From positions 1 to 64,000 of the forward strand of contig CAVRDF010000009.1 in the NCBI GenBank assembly GCA_963719805.1: a stretch of 64,000 nucleotides of DNA, in the 5' to 3' direction. Shown in pieces: positions 1 to 7,964 of the stretch (its first letter is position 1; the number at the start of each line of letters is the position of its first letter). A program made the translations under genes and the position numbers. Source of the stretch: JAMXLO01 sp963719805. GTDB lineage: Bacteria > Pseudomonadota > Alphaproteobacteria > Acetobacterales > Acetobacteraceae. The notes under the pieces are model-generated. The model was not told the origin of the DNA and did not search any database. It was given only the letters and a program-made list of their open reading frames with translations.

Positions 1-619
1 CATCGTGCTCTCTGGCGAGCGTCAAAATGGCACGGGCAAAATCACCAATCCTGGCCTCGGTATCCCTTATTTGATCGACCAACATCGAAAGAGCACCACG
101 CGCGCAGTCGGGAATTCTCTCGTCGTCGGCAACCAGTTCCATGAGCTCGCGTGCCTGCGCGATGCCCTTTGGGGCTACGATGCCAAATTCAGCAAGATGG
201 CCCCGAAGAGCATTGACCGCACCGGTGCGCTGCCTTGTCAGCAAATCTCGCGCACGGTGCAACATCAAGGCGCCCTGCTGCTCCGTGCTCTTGACCGGCA
301 CGAAGCGCATGCCCGGTCGCTGGACTGCTTCCCAACAAGCTTCCGCATCCGCCGCGTCGTGCTTGTTTGTCTTGAGGTATGCGCGCACATAACGTGCCGG
401 CATAAGATGTGGTTGGTGACCGAGCAATGCCAGCTCCCTCGCCCAATGGTGGGCGCTGCCACACGCTTCCAACCCAATGATGCAAGGCTCCAAGCGACGG
501 AAGAAGTTGAGAACCTTTCCGCGGGCAAGCTTCTTCCTGACAATCACGCCATCGTGGTCGACGCCATGCACTTGAAACCAGCTCTTCGAGGTGTCGAGCC
601 CGTAGATCGACATGGACAT
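1..619 (-). CDS. IS110-family transposase, N-terminal part (runs off left edge)
   Basis: Reading leftwards from an ATG at 619 gives an uninterrupted frame to the window edge, about 206 codons. The N-terminus has the DEDD RuvC-like pattern of IS110 transposases: Asp9 in IYGLDTSK, Glu51 in IIGLEACGS, and Asp88/Asp91 in KTNKHDAADA. These enzymes recombine a circular element through a RuvC-like fold plus a C-terminal Ser domain, which lies outside the window. A plus-strand ORF covers the same bases (5-1474), but its first 220 codons are only the antisense of this gene. A second in-frame ATG at 613 is possible. Confidence 0.85.
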   Translation of the reverse strand, partial: MSMSIYGLDTSKSWFQVHGVDHDGVIVRKKLARGKVLNFFRRLEPCIIGLEACGSAHHWARELALLGHQPHLMPARYVRAYLKTNKHDAADAEACWEAVQRPGMRFVPVKSTEQQGALMLHRARDLLTRQRTGAVNALRGHLAEFGIVAPKGIAQARELMELVADDERIPDCARGALSMLVDQIRDTEARIGDFARAILTLAREHD

Positions 620-685
620 GAGACGTGCCTCCTCCTTCTTGCTGAAGTGACGGAGCCTATCAGTAACGGGGACCGTCCATCTCAG

Positions 686-1474
686 TACGTCCGCGATGGA
701 AGTCCATACGGCTGCGCTGACCCGCCGGCGATCCTCTACCGCTACTCGCCGGATCGGAAGGGAGTGCATCCACAGGAACATCTGCGCGGCTTCAAGGGTA
801 TTCTGCAGGCCGATGGCTATGGCGGATTTACCGAGATCTATCGGGGCGGTGAGGTCGTCGAGGCCGCCTGCATGGCGCATGCACGGCGCAAGTTCTGGGA
901 TGCCCATGAGAAGACCAAGTCTGCGTTGAGCCGCGAGGCACTGGAGCGGATCGCCGCCTTTTACAAGATCGAGGAGATCATTCGAGGGCAAGCACCCGAG
1001 CAGCGCCTGCGGGTGCGCACGCAACACCTCGCACCGCTGATGGCGGACATGCATGCATGGCTTGAGGCGAGCCTCACGCGCATCTCCGGCCGCAGTGATA
1101 TGGCGAAGGCGATCCGCTACAGCCTGAAGCGCTGGAACGCACTGACGCTCGTCTTGCGTGATGGACGCGCCTGCATCGACAATTCAGCCGCAGAACGCGC
1201 CATGCGTCCGATTGCCCTCGGGCGTCGCAACTGGACCTTCGCCGGTTCGGATGCAGGTGGGCTGCGCGCAGCGGCGATCTACAGCCTGATCGAAACTGCC
1301 AAGGCCAACAGTCTCGATCCTGAGGCTTATCTGCGGCATTTGATTGAGCAGATCGCCGATCATCCCGTCAACCGCATCGCTGAGCTTCTGCCCTGGAACC
1401 TCGAGGGCATCCGCCTCAACTCGATCAAAGGCTCGCCGCATAGCATCGCGATGCCGTGGGCAGACGCTTACTAG
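686..1474 (+). pseudogene. IS66-family transposase (TnpC), 3' fragment
   Basis: Homology to IS66 TnpC begins around codon YVRDGSPYG at 686 and continues to the stop at 1474. It includes the conserved YSPDRKGVHP block, the ILQADGYGGF motif, and the C-terminal AERAMRPIALGRRNW block that carries the last catalytic Glu, followed by the usual IAELLPWN tail. The N-terminal zinc-finger and leucine-zipper part is absent: the frame upstream of 686 is antisense to the IS110 gene. The fragment therefore cannot encode a working transposase. Its companion genes tnpA and tnpB are not in the window. Confidence 0.85.
1452..1471. repeat. Right terminal inverted repeat of the IS66 remnant
   Basis: The reverse strand reads GTAAGCGTCTGCCCACGGCA, matching the GTAAGCG start typical of IS66-family ends. 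It overlaps the last codons of the transposase. The matching left end is not visible because the 5' part of the element has been lost. Confidence 0.6.
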
Positions 1475-2051
1475 GCAACAGCCAACGCGCCGTTTTCGGC
1501 CTCAAAGCGGCGCAACAAGGGCGAGGATGGCAAGACCACGGCGGTTTGAAGCCAAGGGGTCTTAATCTTGGGGTTGTGCAGTCTAGCTAGAGAGATCCGC
1601 CCGCGGGGTAGCCGGAATGTCCGATGATGCGCGTTACACTTTCCGAGGGTTGCACAATCTCTGCCTCGTCTGCCAATGCGTCCCAGCGAGCTGCGCAGTA
1701 TTTTATAGTCTCGCGACTTGCCAAGTCAGTTTCCACATCCACTGATCGTTCGCAGGAGCACCCCTTACGGGATTGTATCGGGCGGATTTCAATAGGTCTG
1801 CCTGCACGCTGCAAAACTCCTGGGCTTAATGAGCGACCGAGCAGCCGTTGCCTGGATCCGCAGAGGGTCGCCAATCTCCGAACCGAGACGGCCGTCGGTG
1901 ACGGAGCTGTCGTGGAATCATCGCTGAGCCGGGGTTCTAAGTTCAGCAAACACGAGATTTTGTCTGGCTCCCGGCCCAAAAGAATAGTCGAGGTGGTGAA
2001 CTAAGATCAGGCAGCATCAGCGCGGAACACGCCATTGTCGAGGAGGGCTGC
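1475..2051. other. Intergenic stretch without a supported gene
   Basis: About 580 bases between the IS66 end and the next gene. Overlapping frames exist on both strands (1624-2004 plus, 1587-1979 minus), but neither product resembles a known family, has a good ribosome site or shows protein-like composition. It is probably decayed sequence. Confidence 0.4.
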
Positions 2052-2828
2052 ATGTGGCGCTTTCTGCTTCCAGCAATGGGCTCGATGGCAGCACTGCTGG
2101 TTCTGTTCGCCGGAGCGTTCGGTGACCTAAAGTCATTGTCTGGCCTGTCCGACTGGGCGACCGCGATTATCGATGGCACACAACCGAGGCATGGTCCTCC
2201 GCCAGCTGCGCAAGCGGCTCAGGTGGCACCAGCCCCGCTTCCCGAACAGCAGGCTGCACGCGCTGCCTTGCAGCGACAGATCACTGATCTGCAGCGACAA
2301 GCCGCCGATCTACAGAACCAGATCGAGCAAAAGTCGCACGATATCGATGCCAGACGTGCCGAGGCGGATGTGCTGCACCAAGGGCTGGAGGCGATGCGCG
2401 CCGAAACCGAGACACTGCGCCGGCAGCGTCAAGCCGAAGAGGACGCGCTGTCGCATGCCAAGGCGCAGGACAAACCGAGTACCACAGCCACTGCACCGCG
2501 ACGACTGCCCGCACCCAGGGCTGCTTCGCCACAACCGGCGCCAGCGGCAGCCGGACCGTCTGCGGCCCAGCAACTGGTAAACGCGCAACGCTCGTTGGCA
2601 GCAGGAAGACCCGACGAAGCACGACAGATATTGGCAATGGCCCAGACGCAGATGGTACTGCGGCCGGTGACGCCGGATCATCCGTTGGCTGAAGGCGGCA
2701 ATCCATCGGCCACCGATATCGGGGCTGCCATTCGCTGGCTCGACATTGGCGCCGAGGGCCAAGCCATGCAGGCGATCAATCGTGCGATCAACCGCGCCGA
2801 TGCTGCCGAGGCGTGGCGGGGCGAGTGA
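2052..2828 (+). CDS. Membrane-anchored coiled-coil protein of unknown function
   Basis: A 258-residue protein with an N-terminal hydrophobic segment (about residues 4-24), which is a signal anchor or signal peptide. It continues with a Pro/Ala-rich linker, a long Gln/Glu/Arg-rich coiled coil (about 70-140, repeating LQRQxxDLQxQ patterns), a second Pro/Ala linker, and a helical C-terminal domain (about 170-255) with alanine-rich repeats. The layout suggests a periplasmic or envelope scaffold. I do not recognise a named family. The start ATG follows a GGAGGGC-type ribosome site at 2041-2047. Confidence 0.65.
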   Translation: MWRFLLPAMGSMAALLVLFAGAFGDLKSLSGLSDWATAIIDGTQPRHGPPPAAQAAQVAPAPLPEQQAARAALQRQITDLQRQAADLQNQIEQKSHDIDARRAEADVLHQGLEAMRAETETLRRQRQAEEDALSHAKAQDKPSTTATAPRRLPAPRAASPQPAPAAAGPSAAQQLVNAQRSLAAGRPDEARQILAMAQTQMVLRPVTPDHPLAEGGNPSATDIGAAIRWLDIGAEGQAMQAINRAINRADAAEAWRGE

Positions 2829-3063
2829 GCTAGAGGCTATAGACTGCCTTTGACTGGGATTCTATCCGATTGCCGACCCCACGCGGCCTTCGCCCACCGA
2901 AACTCGCCGGCTGGGGAACCGTCAGCGAGAGCAACGAGGATACCGTCCTCCTGCGAAAGCCCCACCGCGCTACGGCTGCCATCGGTGGCGACCGGTCCGA
3001 ACATTTCCGCAACTCGCATTAAGCGCACTACCACCAGCACTCTTGTTGCCGGAGCTGCTGTCG

Positions 3064-3294
3064 ATGATGCGCTTTCAGTGCCCCAATTGCGGCATGGGGG
3101 ATACCGAAGGCGGCCACCCAACGAACGGGGACGATTTCCATTGTGTCCTCTGCCTTGAGGAGTTGGGTAGATTAATCCGCGTGGAACGCTGGGAAGACGA
3201 TCCTCAGGCGCGCTTCCGACTCGGTTTGGCTTCTTCAGCTTCGGCAGACGTAGCCGCCTTTCCACCCTTGATAGGGAGCTTAAGCCCGGTTTGA
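3064..3294 (+). CDS. Small zinc-ribbon-like protein
   Basis: A 76-residue product starting MMRFQCPNCG. A CPNC knuckle near the N-terminus and a second CVLC knuckle about 25 residues later form a two-knuckle zinc ribbon, followed by an acidic/basic mixed tail. The last ~90 bases overlap the 3' end of the Ku gene on the other strand, so the C-terminal third (SSASADVAAFPP) may be an accident of antisense coding. No family name is offered. Confidence 0.45.
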   Translation: MMRFQCPNCGMGDTEGGHPTNGDDFHCVLCLEELGRLIRVERWEDDPQARFRLGLASSASADVAAFPPLIGSLSPV

Positions 3295-4124
3295 CGCGGG
3301 TTCGGAACTGCTTTCTTGCGCTTCGACTGTTCAGCTTCCTTACCAGGCGCCTGCCCCAGGCTCTTCTTCAGCGCGGTCATCAGGTCAATTACATTGCTCG
3401 GCTCTGGCGCGGCGTCGGCCGATAGATCCACGCCTTCGCCTTTTAGCTTCGCGTCGATCATCCCGCGCAGCCTAGTCTCATACCGGTCTTCCAAGTCTGA
3501 CGAATCATACTTGCCAGACTGGCGTTCGATCAGCTGCGTTGCGAGTTGCACCATCTCCGGATCTACCTTGATGGCGTTCAACCCATCGAAGAGTTCCGTC
3601 GCAGAATTTAGGTCGCGATCTTCGTAAAGGGTGTGGGCCATCAGACCTTCGCCCATGGGCCGAAGCGAAATGGTCCGCTCGCGCTGAGAGATGACGACCC
3701 GTGCGAGTGCTGTCTTGCCCGTTTTGGCTATCGCCTCGCGAAGCACCGCATACACGTCGCGGCCAGCATCACCATCGGGTGCCAGGTAGTAGGCAGCATC
3801 ATAGTAGACCGGGTCGATTAAGTCGGCATCGACGAACTTCTCGACCGCCATCACCGCCGAACTTTCGACTTTGACGCTGTCGAAGTCCGCGTCGTCGAGA
3901 AGAACGTATTGGTTTTTGCGAAACTCGTAGCCCTTCACCAGATCGCGCCGCTCCAGTTCTTTTCCGGTCTCGCCATCCTGCGTGACCATTCGGATCCTAT
4001 TGCCGGTCTCCGGATTGATCAGATTGAACCGAATACCGGCCCGGTCATGCCGGGCGTTGAACAGCGCTACGGGGCAGGACACGAGCGCGAGCCGCAGATG
4101 GCCCCGCCAGATCGGTCTAGCCAT
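3204..4124 (-). CDS. ku: Ku protein, non-homologous end joining
   Basis: A 306-residue bacterial Ku homologue. It opens MARPIWRGHLRLALVSCPV, the characteristic beta-barrel start, and continues through the Ku core to about residue 250. The Lys/Arg-rich C-terminal tail is of the sort that binds DNA and recruits ligase in longer bacterial Ku proteins. Ku binds double-strand DNA ends as a homodimer and normally works with LigD, but no LigD gene is seen in this window. Its ATG overlaps the TGA of the upstream leftward gene (TGATG), so the two are probably translated together. Its 3' end overlaps a small plus-strand gene. Confidence 0.93.
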   Translation of the reverse strand: MARPIWRGHLRLALVSCPVALFNARHDRAGIRFNLINPETGNRIRMVTQDGETGKELERRDLVKGYEFRKNQYVLLDDADFDSVKVESSAVMAVEKFVDADLIDPVYYDAAYYLAPDGDAGRDVYAVLREAIAKTGKTALARVVISQRERTISLRPMGEGLMAHTLYEDRDLNSATELFDGLNAIKVDPEMVQLATQLIERQSGKYDSSDLEDRYETRLRGMIDAKLKGEGVDLSADAAPEPSNVIDLMTALKKSLGQAPGKEAEQSKRKKAVPNPRQTGLKLPIKGGKAATSAEAEEAKPSRKRA

Positions 4125-4387
4125 CAGGCGGCCCTCAGAGGGCGCCAGGTCTGCCTCTCGCGTTCGGCCTCACCAGATTCCTCGGCGTCGGCCTTGTCGT
4201 CCGCATCAGCATTCTCAAGTGCCGCGAGTTGATCCGTCAGCATGTCTTCCAGCTCGGTCAGCGCGTCCTGCTTGCGCGGCCTAGCTCCCGACTGGGTTAC
4301 GCGCGCGTAGTGCCGCGCTAGTCTCAGCAGCTGAACCACGCGTTCCTCCAAATTGCCGGCTAAAGCGACGCTGTCTTCCATTCCCAT
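4124..4387 (-). CDS. Small acidic helical protein upstream of ku
   Basis: The open frame extends to 4630, but the plausible protein starts at the ATGs at 4387 or 4381 (MGMEDSVALAG) and is about 87 residues. It is rich in Leu, Arg, Glu and Asp, with helices around LEERVVQLLRLARHYARV and an acidic stretch ADADDKADAEESGEAE. The residues upstream of 4387 look like non-coding translation. The stop overlaps the Ku start. The function is unknown, and the coupling suggests a link to Ku. No strong ribosome site precedes the chosen start. Confidence 0.5.
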   Translation of the reverse strand: MGMEDSVALAGNLEERVVQLLRLARHYARVTQSGARPRKQDALTELEDMLTDQLAALENADADDKADAEESGEAERERQTWRPLRAA

Positions 4388-4644
4388 AAGACGGAGGATT
4401 CGGTGACGATCCGACAGGACAAAGGGCTGAAAAGGAAACAATATTTCCGGTTCGCTCAGCCTCGGTCGTAACGCGGTCGGGTAATCACTTAGGATCGCTG
4501 GCGGACTTCGCAAATCGCCCGTCACCTCACGTTTTGACGAGGAGACCGGTGTTCTGGACCTGTTCGCCCGCGCACTATGCCGATGATTTGCGCGAACCCG
4601 GCCGAATGATGGCCGTTCATGCGCGACCATAGGAGTTCCTCGAC

Positions 4645-4831
4645 ATGGCAGACGACCTAAAGGATCGAGGCGCGCGCGATCGCAGCCGCGTCAATGTGCA
4701 TGAAGATCATGAGGTCCGGTACCTGGACACAGAAGTGGGAGGTCAGCAAGGAGCAGCTGGTCCAGGCGGTTCAGAAAGCGGGTGTATCAGCCGAAACTGT
4801 CGCCAGAGAGTTGGGGAAGCCTCACTCATGA
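4645..4831 (+). pseudogene. DUF3606 protein, copy 1, with a +1 frameshift
   Basis: The frame starts MADDLKDRGARDRSRVNV and matches DUF3606 proteins up to HEVRY. One extra C at about 4723, inside GGTACCTGGAC, moves the rest (WTQKWEVSKEQLVQAV and the GVSAETVARELG end) into the +1 frame, which stops at 4829-4831. That stop overlaps the ATG of the next gene (ATGA), as expected for a working end. Without the shift the ribosome stays in a frame that runs into the next gene and gives a 106-residue hybrid. A second copy at 31036 breaks at the same site. Confidence 0.7.
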
Positions 4832-4965
4832 GCGAATCCAGCCCGGCCACCCGCAGAGCCCCCGACGATGCCGTCGAGCCGCTCGTCCAGTATGTGCAGA
4901 AGCATCCTGTCTGCACCGCATTGGTAGCCCTCGCCATCGGATACGTGCTTGGAAAGATTTACTGA
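4828..4965 (+). CDS. 45-aa single-pass membrane protein, DUF883/ElaB-like tail
   Basis: It starts MSESSPATRRAP, has a short polar N-terminus, and ends with a hydrophobic helix (TALVALAIGYVLGKIY) containing small-residue spacing, as in DUF883/ElaB-type C-terminal anchors. The start ATG overlaps the stop of the DUF3606 frame, so it is likely translationally coupled. In the unshifted DUF3606 frame it would instead be the C-terminus of a fusion. Confidence 0.6.
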   Translation: MSESSPATRRAPDDAVEPLVQYVQKHPVCTALVALAIGYVLGKIY

Positions 4966-4977
4966 AAGAGGATGAAC

Positions 4978-5475
4978 ATGCGAAAGCTTGCGTACTCGGT
5001 CGCCGTTGTCAGTCTGCTGAGTGCTGCTCCAGCAATGGCTGCATTATCAGCAGCTGACAAAACCTTCGCCACCGAGGCGGCCCATGGTGGCTTGGCCGAA
5101 GTGCAGCTGGGCCAACTTGCTGAGCAGAAGGCTACGTCGCCGCAGATCAAGGAATTCGCGAAGCGCATGGTCACGGATCATACGCAGGCCAATGAAGAGC
5201 TCATGCAGCTCGGCAAGACGGAGAATCTGAGCCTACCGAGCCAGCTCGACGCGAAGCACAAGACTGAGATGGACCGGCTTAGTGCGATGAGCGGGAATGC
5301 TTTCGACGCCGCGTATATGCAGCATATGGTGCAGGATCATAAGCAAACCGTGTCGGAATTTCAGAAGCAGGCTCAGAGTGGCAGCGACCCCGCACTAAAA
5401 TCATTCGCCCAAAAATATTTGCCGATCATTCAGCAGCACCTGCAGATGGCGGAGACAAGTGCCGTGAAGGGTTAA
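4978..5475 (+). CDS. DUF4142 secreted protein
   Basis: About 165 residues with a clear signal peptide (hydrophobic VAVVSLLSAAPAMA, cleavage after AMA near residue 21). The mature part is all-helical and matches DUF4142: FATEAAHGGLAEVQLGQLA, IKEFAKRMVTDH, then FDAAYMQHMVQDHKQTV and a final FAQKYLPIIQQHLQMA helix. It is predicted periplasmic and is probably part of a ferritin-like four-helix fold; the role is unknown. ATG 4972 lies directly on the AGAGG site, so the second ATG at 4978 is better spaced. A decayed second copy lies near 24.9-25.1 kb. Confidence 0.85.
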   Translation: MRKLAYSVAVVSLLSAAPAMAALSAADKTFATEAAHGGLAEVQLGQLAEQKATSPQIKEFAKRMVTDHTQANEELMQLGKTENLSLPSQLDAKHKTEMDRLSAMSGNAFDAAYMQHMVQDHKQTVSEFQKQAQSGSDPALKSFAQKYLPIIQQHLQMAETSAVKG

Positions 5476-5704
5476 AGCCCTTTACCCCTAGAGCAGAGGG
5501 TGAGCACGAGCGGAGGAGTCCACATCGGTTTGGTTTCTAAGCAATGTTGAGGATGGAGTGGACAAAGGACTTCGGCCATAGCAGTCACATCGGAGCCGGC
5601 GGCAGACATCATCCGGCGTCAATCACTCCTCGTAGCCCCGATAGCTGTTCCCGAGAAGCACGGGGCGCCGTAATCGCGTCAGGTGATAATTCTGACCTAA
5701 TCGA

Positions 5705-6655
5705 ATGTCTCTATCAGACAAAGTCAAGACGGCGCTGGATGAAACGCGGACTCTCATCCTCGGCTCTCAGATCCTCCTCGGCTTCCAATGTCATGGCCCG
5801 TTCCGCGAGGGCTTCGACGAGCTGTCAGTAACCAGCCGTAATATGAGTGCCGCTGCGCTGGCGTTAATGCTGCTCGCAATCTGTCTACTGGTCGCGCCGT
5901 CGGCGTTCCACCGCATTTCCGAGCACGGTCGAAGCACCGGTCGCATGCACAGCGTAACAGGCTATCTTGCAGCCGCTGCGCTCATGCCCTTGGCTATCGC
6001 TCTCGGCCTCGATCTTACACTGGCGCTGGAGCGCGCCTGGCGCAGTCACCCCGCCGGGATGGCAGCAGGCATCCTCTTCGCCGTCATGGCGAGCGCCGGA
6101 TGGTACGGCGTAGGATTTCTCATGCGAAGGACGCGGGGAGCCGCAGAACGTAGCAAAGCCGCGGCGGATCGGCGCCGGCGTGAAGGGGCGCCGCTGCACG
6201 CGCGCATTGAGCAAATGCTCACCGAAGGACGGGTGATACTGCCCGGCGCGCAAGCGCTGCTGGGCTTCCAGTTAGTGATCGTGCTGAGCGACAGTTTCAA
6301 AGAGCTGCCGGAGAGTTCGCAGCTCATCCATGGTCTGGCTTTGTTGGCGATTGCATTGACGGTCGTGCTCCTCATTACGCCGGCTGCGCTGCATCGCATC
6401 GTCTGGGCCGGCGAAGAAAGTGAGGAGTTCCTGAGCATCGGCAGCCGCATTACCATTGGGGCCCTTCTGCCTCTGGCTTGTGGGATGGCGGCTGACGCGT
6501 TTGTCGTGTGGGCACGGATCACAGGGGCGGTAATGGGTGCGGCTATCGCCGCTGTTTTGGTGCTGCTTGTGCTTCTTGGCTTTTGGTACGCTTGGCCAGT
6601 TCTCGACCGCCTCAGACAGCGACGCGACCCAGCGAACAGAAGAGACCCAGCATAG
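5705..6655 (+). CDS. Double DUF6328 membrane protein
   Basis: A 316-residue integral membrane protein made of two homologous halves. Each half begins with the motif TLILGSQILLGFQ or VILPGAQALLGFQ, followed by three or four hydrophobic segments and the conserved F/L-H-RI motif (SAFHRISEHG, AALHRIVWAG). This looks like an internal duplication of the single DUF6328 unit. A basic linker at about 145-165 joins the halves. No clear ribosome site precedes ATG 5705. The function is unknown, and it lies among stress-type genes. Confidence 0.75.
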   Translation: MSLSDKVKTALDETRTLILGSQILLGFQCHGPFREGFDELSVTSRNMSAAALALMLLAICLLVAPSAFHRISEHGRSTGRMHSVTGYLAAAALMPLAIALGLDLTLALERAWRSHPAGMAAGILFAVMASAGWYGVGFLMRRTRGAAERSKAAADRRRREGAPLHARIEQMLTEGRVILPGAQALLGFQLVIVLSDSFKELPESSQLIHGLALLAIALTVVLLITPAALHRIVWAGEESEEFLSIGSRITIGALLPLACGMAADAFVVWARITGAVMGAAIAAVLVLLVLLGFWYAWPVLDRLRQRRDPANRRDPA

Positions 6656-6833
6656 CCGGACGGCCTCAAGCGGATCGGCCTTCTCCGCACCCCGTTGCTG
6701 ATAGAGTCGTGCCGACAGGCTTGTGATGGAACTCTGCCGAAACCTGCCGTTCCTTTGTCGGTTTGTGGGGGCGCCGTCGATCCGGACAATAAGGGGAGCC
6801 TCGCCTGATCGGCGCACTTACAGGAGAACATGC

Positions 6834-7388
6834 ATGAAATCGGAAGTCCGTGAGCTGCTCACCGAAGAACTAAAGGATGCCTACAGCGCCGAAAAGCAGG
6901 CGCTGCGGTGCATGCAGAAGGCTTTGCGCAAGGCGAGTGCCGAAGAACTGCGGAATGGCATTCAGCTGCATATCGAGCAGACGCAGGTGCAGATCGAGCG
7001 CGTCGAGCAAGCGATGGAGAAGATGAGCGTACGGCCGGGCCGCAAGGTCTGCGAAGCCATGCGCGGCCTGGTCGAAGAGGCCCAGCACGAAATCGAGGAG
7101 CATGAGGCGAAGGGGCCGATCCTGGACCTGGTCATCGTTGCCGGCATGCAGCGCATTGAACATTACGAAATCGCCGCTTACGGTACGAACGTGGCGCTTG
7201 CCGTAGCATTGGGTGAGAAGGAAGTTGCCGGTCTGCTTGCCGAGACCCTAGAGGAGGAAAAGCAAACCGACATCAAGCTGACCGAAGTGACACAAAAGGC
7301 GATCATGCCCGAAGCCCTGGCGGACGACGAAGAGGCAGATGGCGAAGGTAAGGGCGGCCGGGCGGGCGGCCGGCGAAAGGCCGCCTAG
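6834..7388 (+). CDS. DUF892 / YciE-YciF-like ferritin-fold protein
   Basis: About 184 residues starting MKSEVRELLTEELKDAYSAE. Family signatures include the LLTEELKDAYSAEKQ start, an E-rich helix with metal-type residues (EEHEAKGPILD, MQRIEHYEIAAYGT) and the late LAETLEEEKQTD helix. DUF892 proteins are ferritin-like diiron four-helix bundles induced by stress. The C-terminal 25 residues are a low-complexity Gly/Arg/Lys tail. AGGAG at 6822-6826 sits seven bases before ATG 6834, which fixes the start although the frame is open upstream. Confidence 0.88.
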   Translation: MKSEVRELLTEELKDAYSAEKQALRCMQKALRKASAEELRNGIQLHIEQTQVQIERVEQAMEKMSVRPGRKVCEAMRGLVEEAQHEIEEHEAKGPILDLVIVAGMQRIEHYEIAAYGTNVALAVALGEKEVAGLLAETLEEEKQTDIKLTEVTQKAIMPEALADDEEADGEGKGGRAGGRRKAA

Positions 7389-7415
7389 TCCTTTCCGAAC
7401 TGGTCGCGGAAATGG

Positions 7416-7442
7416 GGCCCGGAGAGTTTCGCTCTCCGGGCC
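7416..7442. terminator. Perfect 11-bp hairpin between convergent genes
   Basis: Arms 7416-7426 and 7432-7442 (GGCCCGGAGAG / CTCTCCGGGCC) pair perfectly around a TTTCG loop. It lies just after the DUF892 stop and at the 3' end of the leftward holin-like gene. It lacks a strong T-run, so it is best read as a bidirectional terminator or RNA-end stabiliser. Confidence 0.6.
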
Positions 7443-7865
7443 TTATCGTCTGAAAAAGGAAAGCCACGAACGCCGGCGTCCGCCGCGGCGGTTGAAGCCC
7501 AGCAGCGTTGTTGCGGTCGGCACAGCAGCGGTAAAAAGCAATGACCCGCGGGCGGCGTCGAGCGCTTGCTGACGCACGCGCAGAGCTTCTTGTTCGGCAT
7601 GTCCCGGCGATGAGCGTGCTGCCAGAAAGCCACAGATAGCAGCAATCACCAGATTGATGCCGAGCAGAATGAGCGTTGTAGGAATTGGCTCAATGCGCAG
7701 CCGCAATCCCTGCCAGCCAGCAACCTCCGCGAGCGCCAGTACGGCAAGCGCAAAGACGAGGGCGATTGCGCCGAAGGCCGCGCGCCGCCCCTGACGCGCA
7801 AGCAGCGCCCGCAGCCGCAGGATTTCCGCATCAAAGGCGAGCTTGAGAAGGTTAATGCTTCGCAC
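7443..7865 (-). CDS. Holin-X-like two-helix membrane protein
   Basis: The start GTG at 7865 (VRSINLLKLAFDAEILRLR) overlaps the end of the split gene upstream; an ATG at 7910 would add 15 unlikely residues. About 140 residues with an amphipathic N-terminal helix, two membrane segments (AIALVFALAVLALAEVAGW and TLILLGINLVIAAICGFLAA), then a charged helix and an Arg-rich tail. This is the layout of the Phage_holin_3_6 / putative actinobacterial holin-X group, often found with DUF883-like and YihY proteins, as here. A membrane stress role is inferred. Confidence 0.7.
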   Translation of the reverse strand: MRSINLLKLAFDAEILRLRALLARQGRRAAFGAIALVFALAVLALAEVAGWQGLRLRIEPIPTTLILLGINLVIAAICGFLAARSSPGHAEQEALRVRQQALDAARGSLLFTAAVPTATTLLGFNRRGGRRRSWLSFFRR

Positions 7866-7956
7866 GGTGCGGTCCCCAACGGCCCACGGCAAATCCAATC
7901 TGGAATGCAATCAGAAGGCTGATGAGCGGCCGCTCCTCGCCCATTTCGCGCACCAT
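7852..7956 (-). pseudogene. C-terminal half of a small membrane-protein gene split by IS256
   Basis: The frame reads MVREMGEERPLISLLIAF and ends in a membrane helix plus GRWGPHRAKH, then TAA at 7852-7854. This is the typical C-terminus of DUF883/ElaB-like anchored proteins. The matching N-terminal half lies on the far side of the IS256 element at 9327-9455. The end overlaps the GTG start of the holin-like gene, as in a compact operon. Confidence 0.6.
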
Positions 7957-7964
7957 CGGTTAGC

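Noticed and set aside
5..700. First 230 codons of the plus-strand frame 5-1474 as coding sequence
   Set aside because: The complementary strand encodes a clear IS110 transposase with its DEDD residues; the plus-strand reading has no family resemblance before 686.
1587..2004. Overlapping 126- and 130-codon frames on opposite strands
   Set aside because: Neither has a ribosome site, protein-like composition or known motif.
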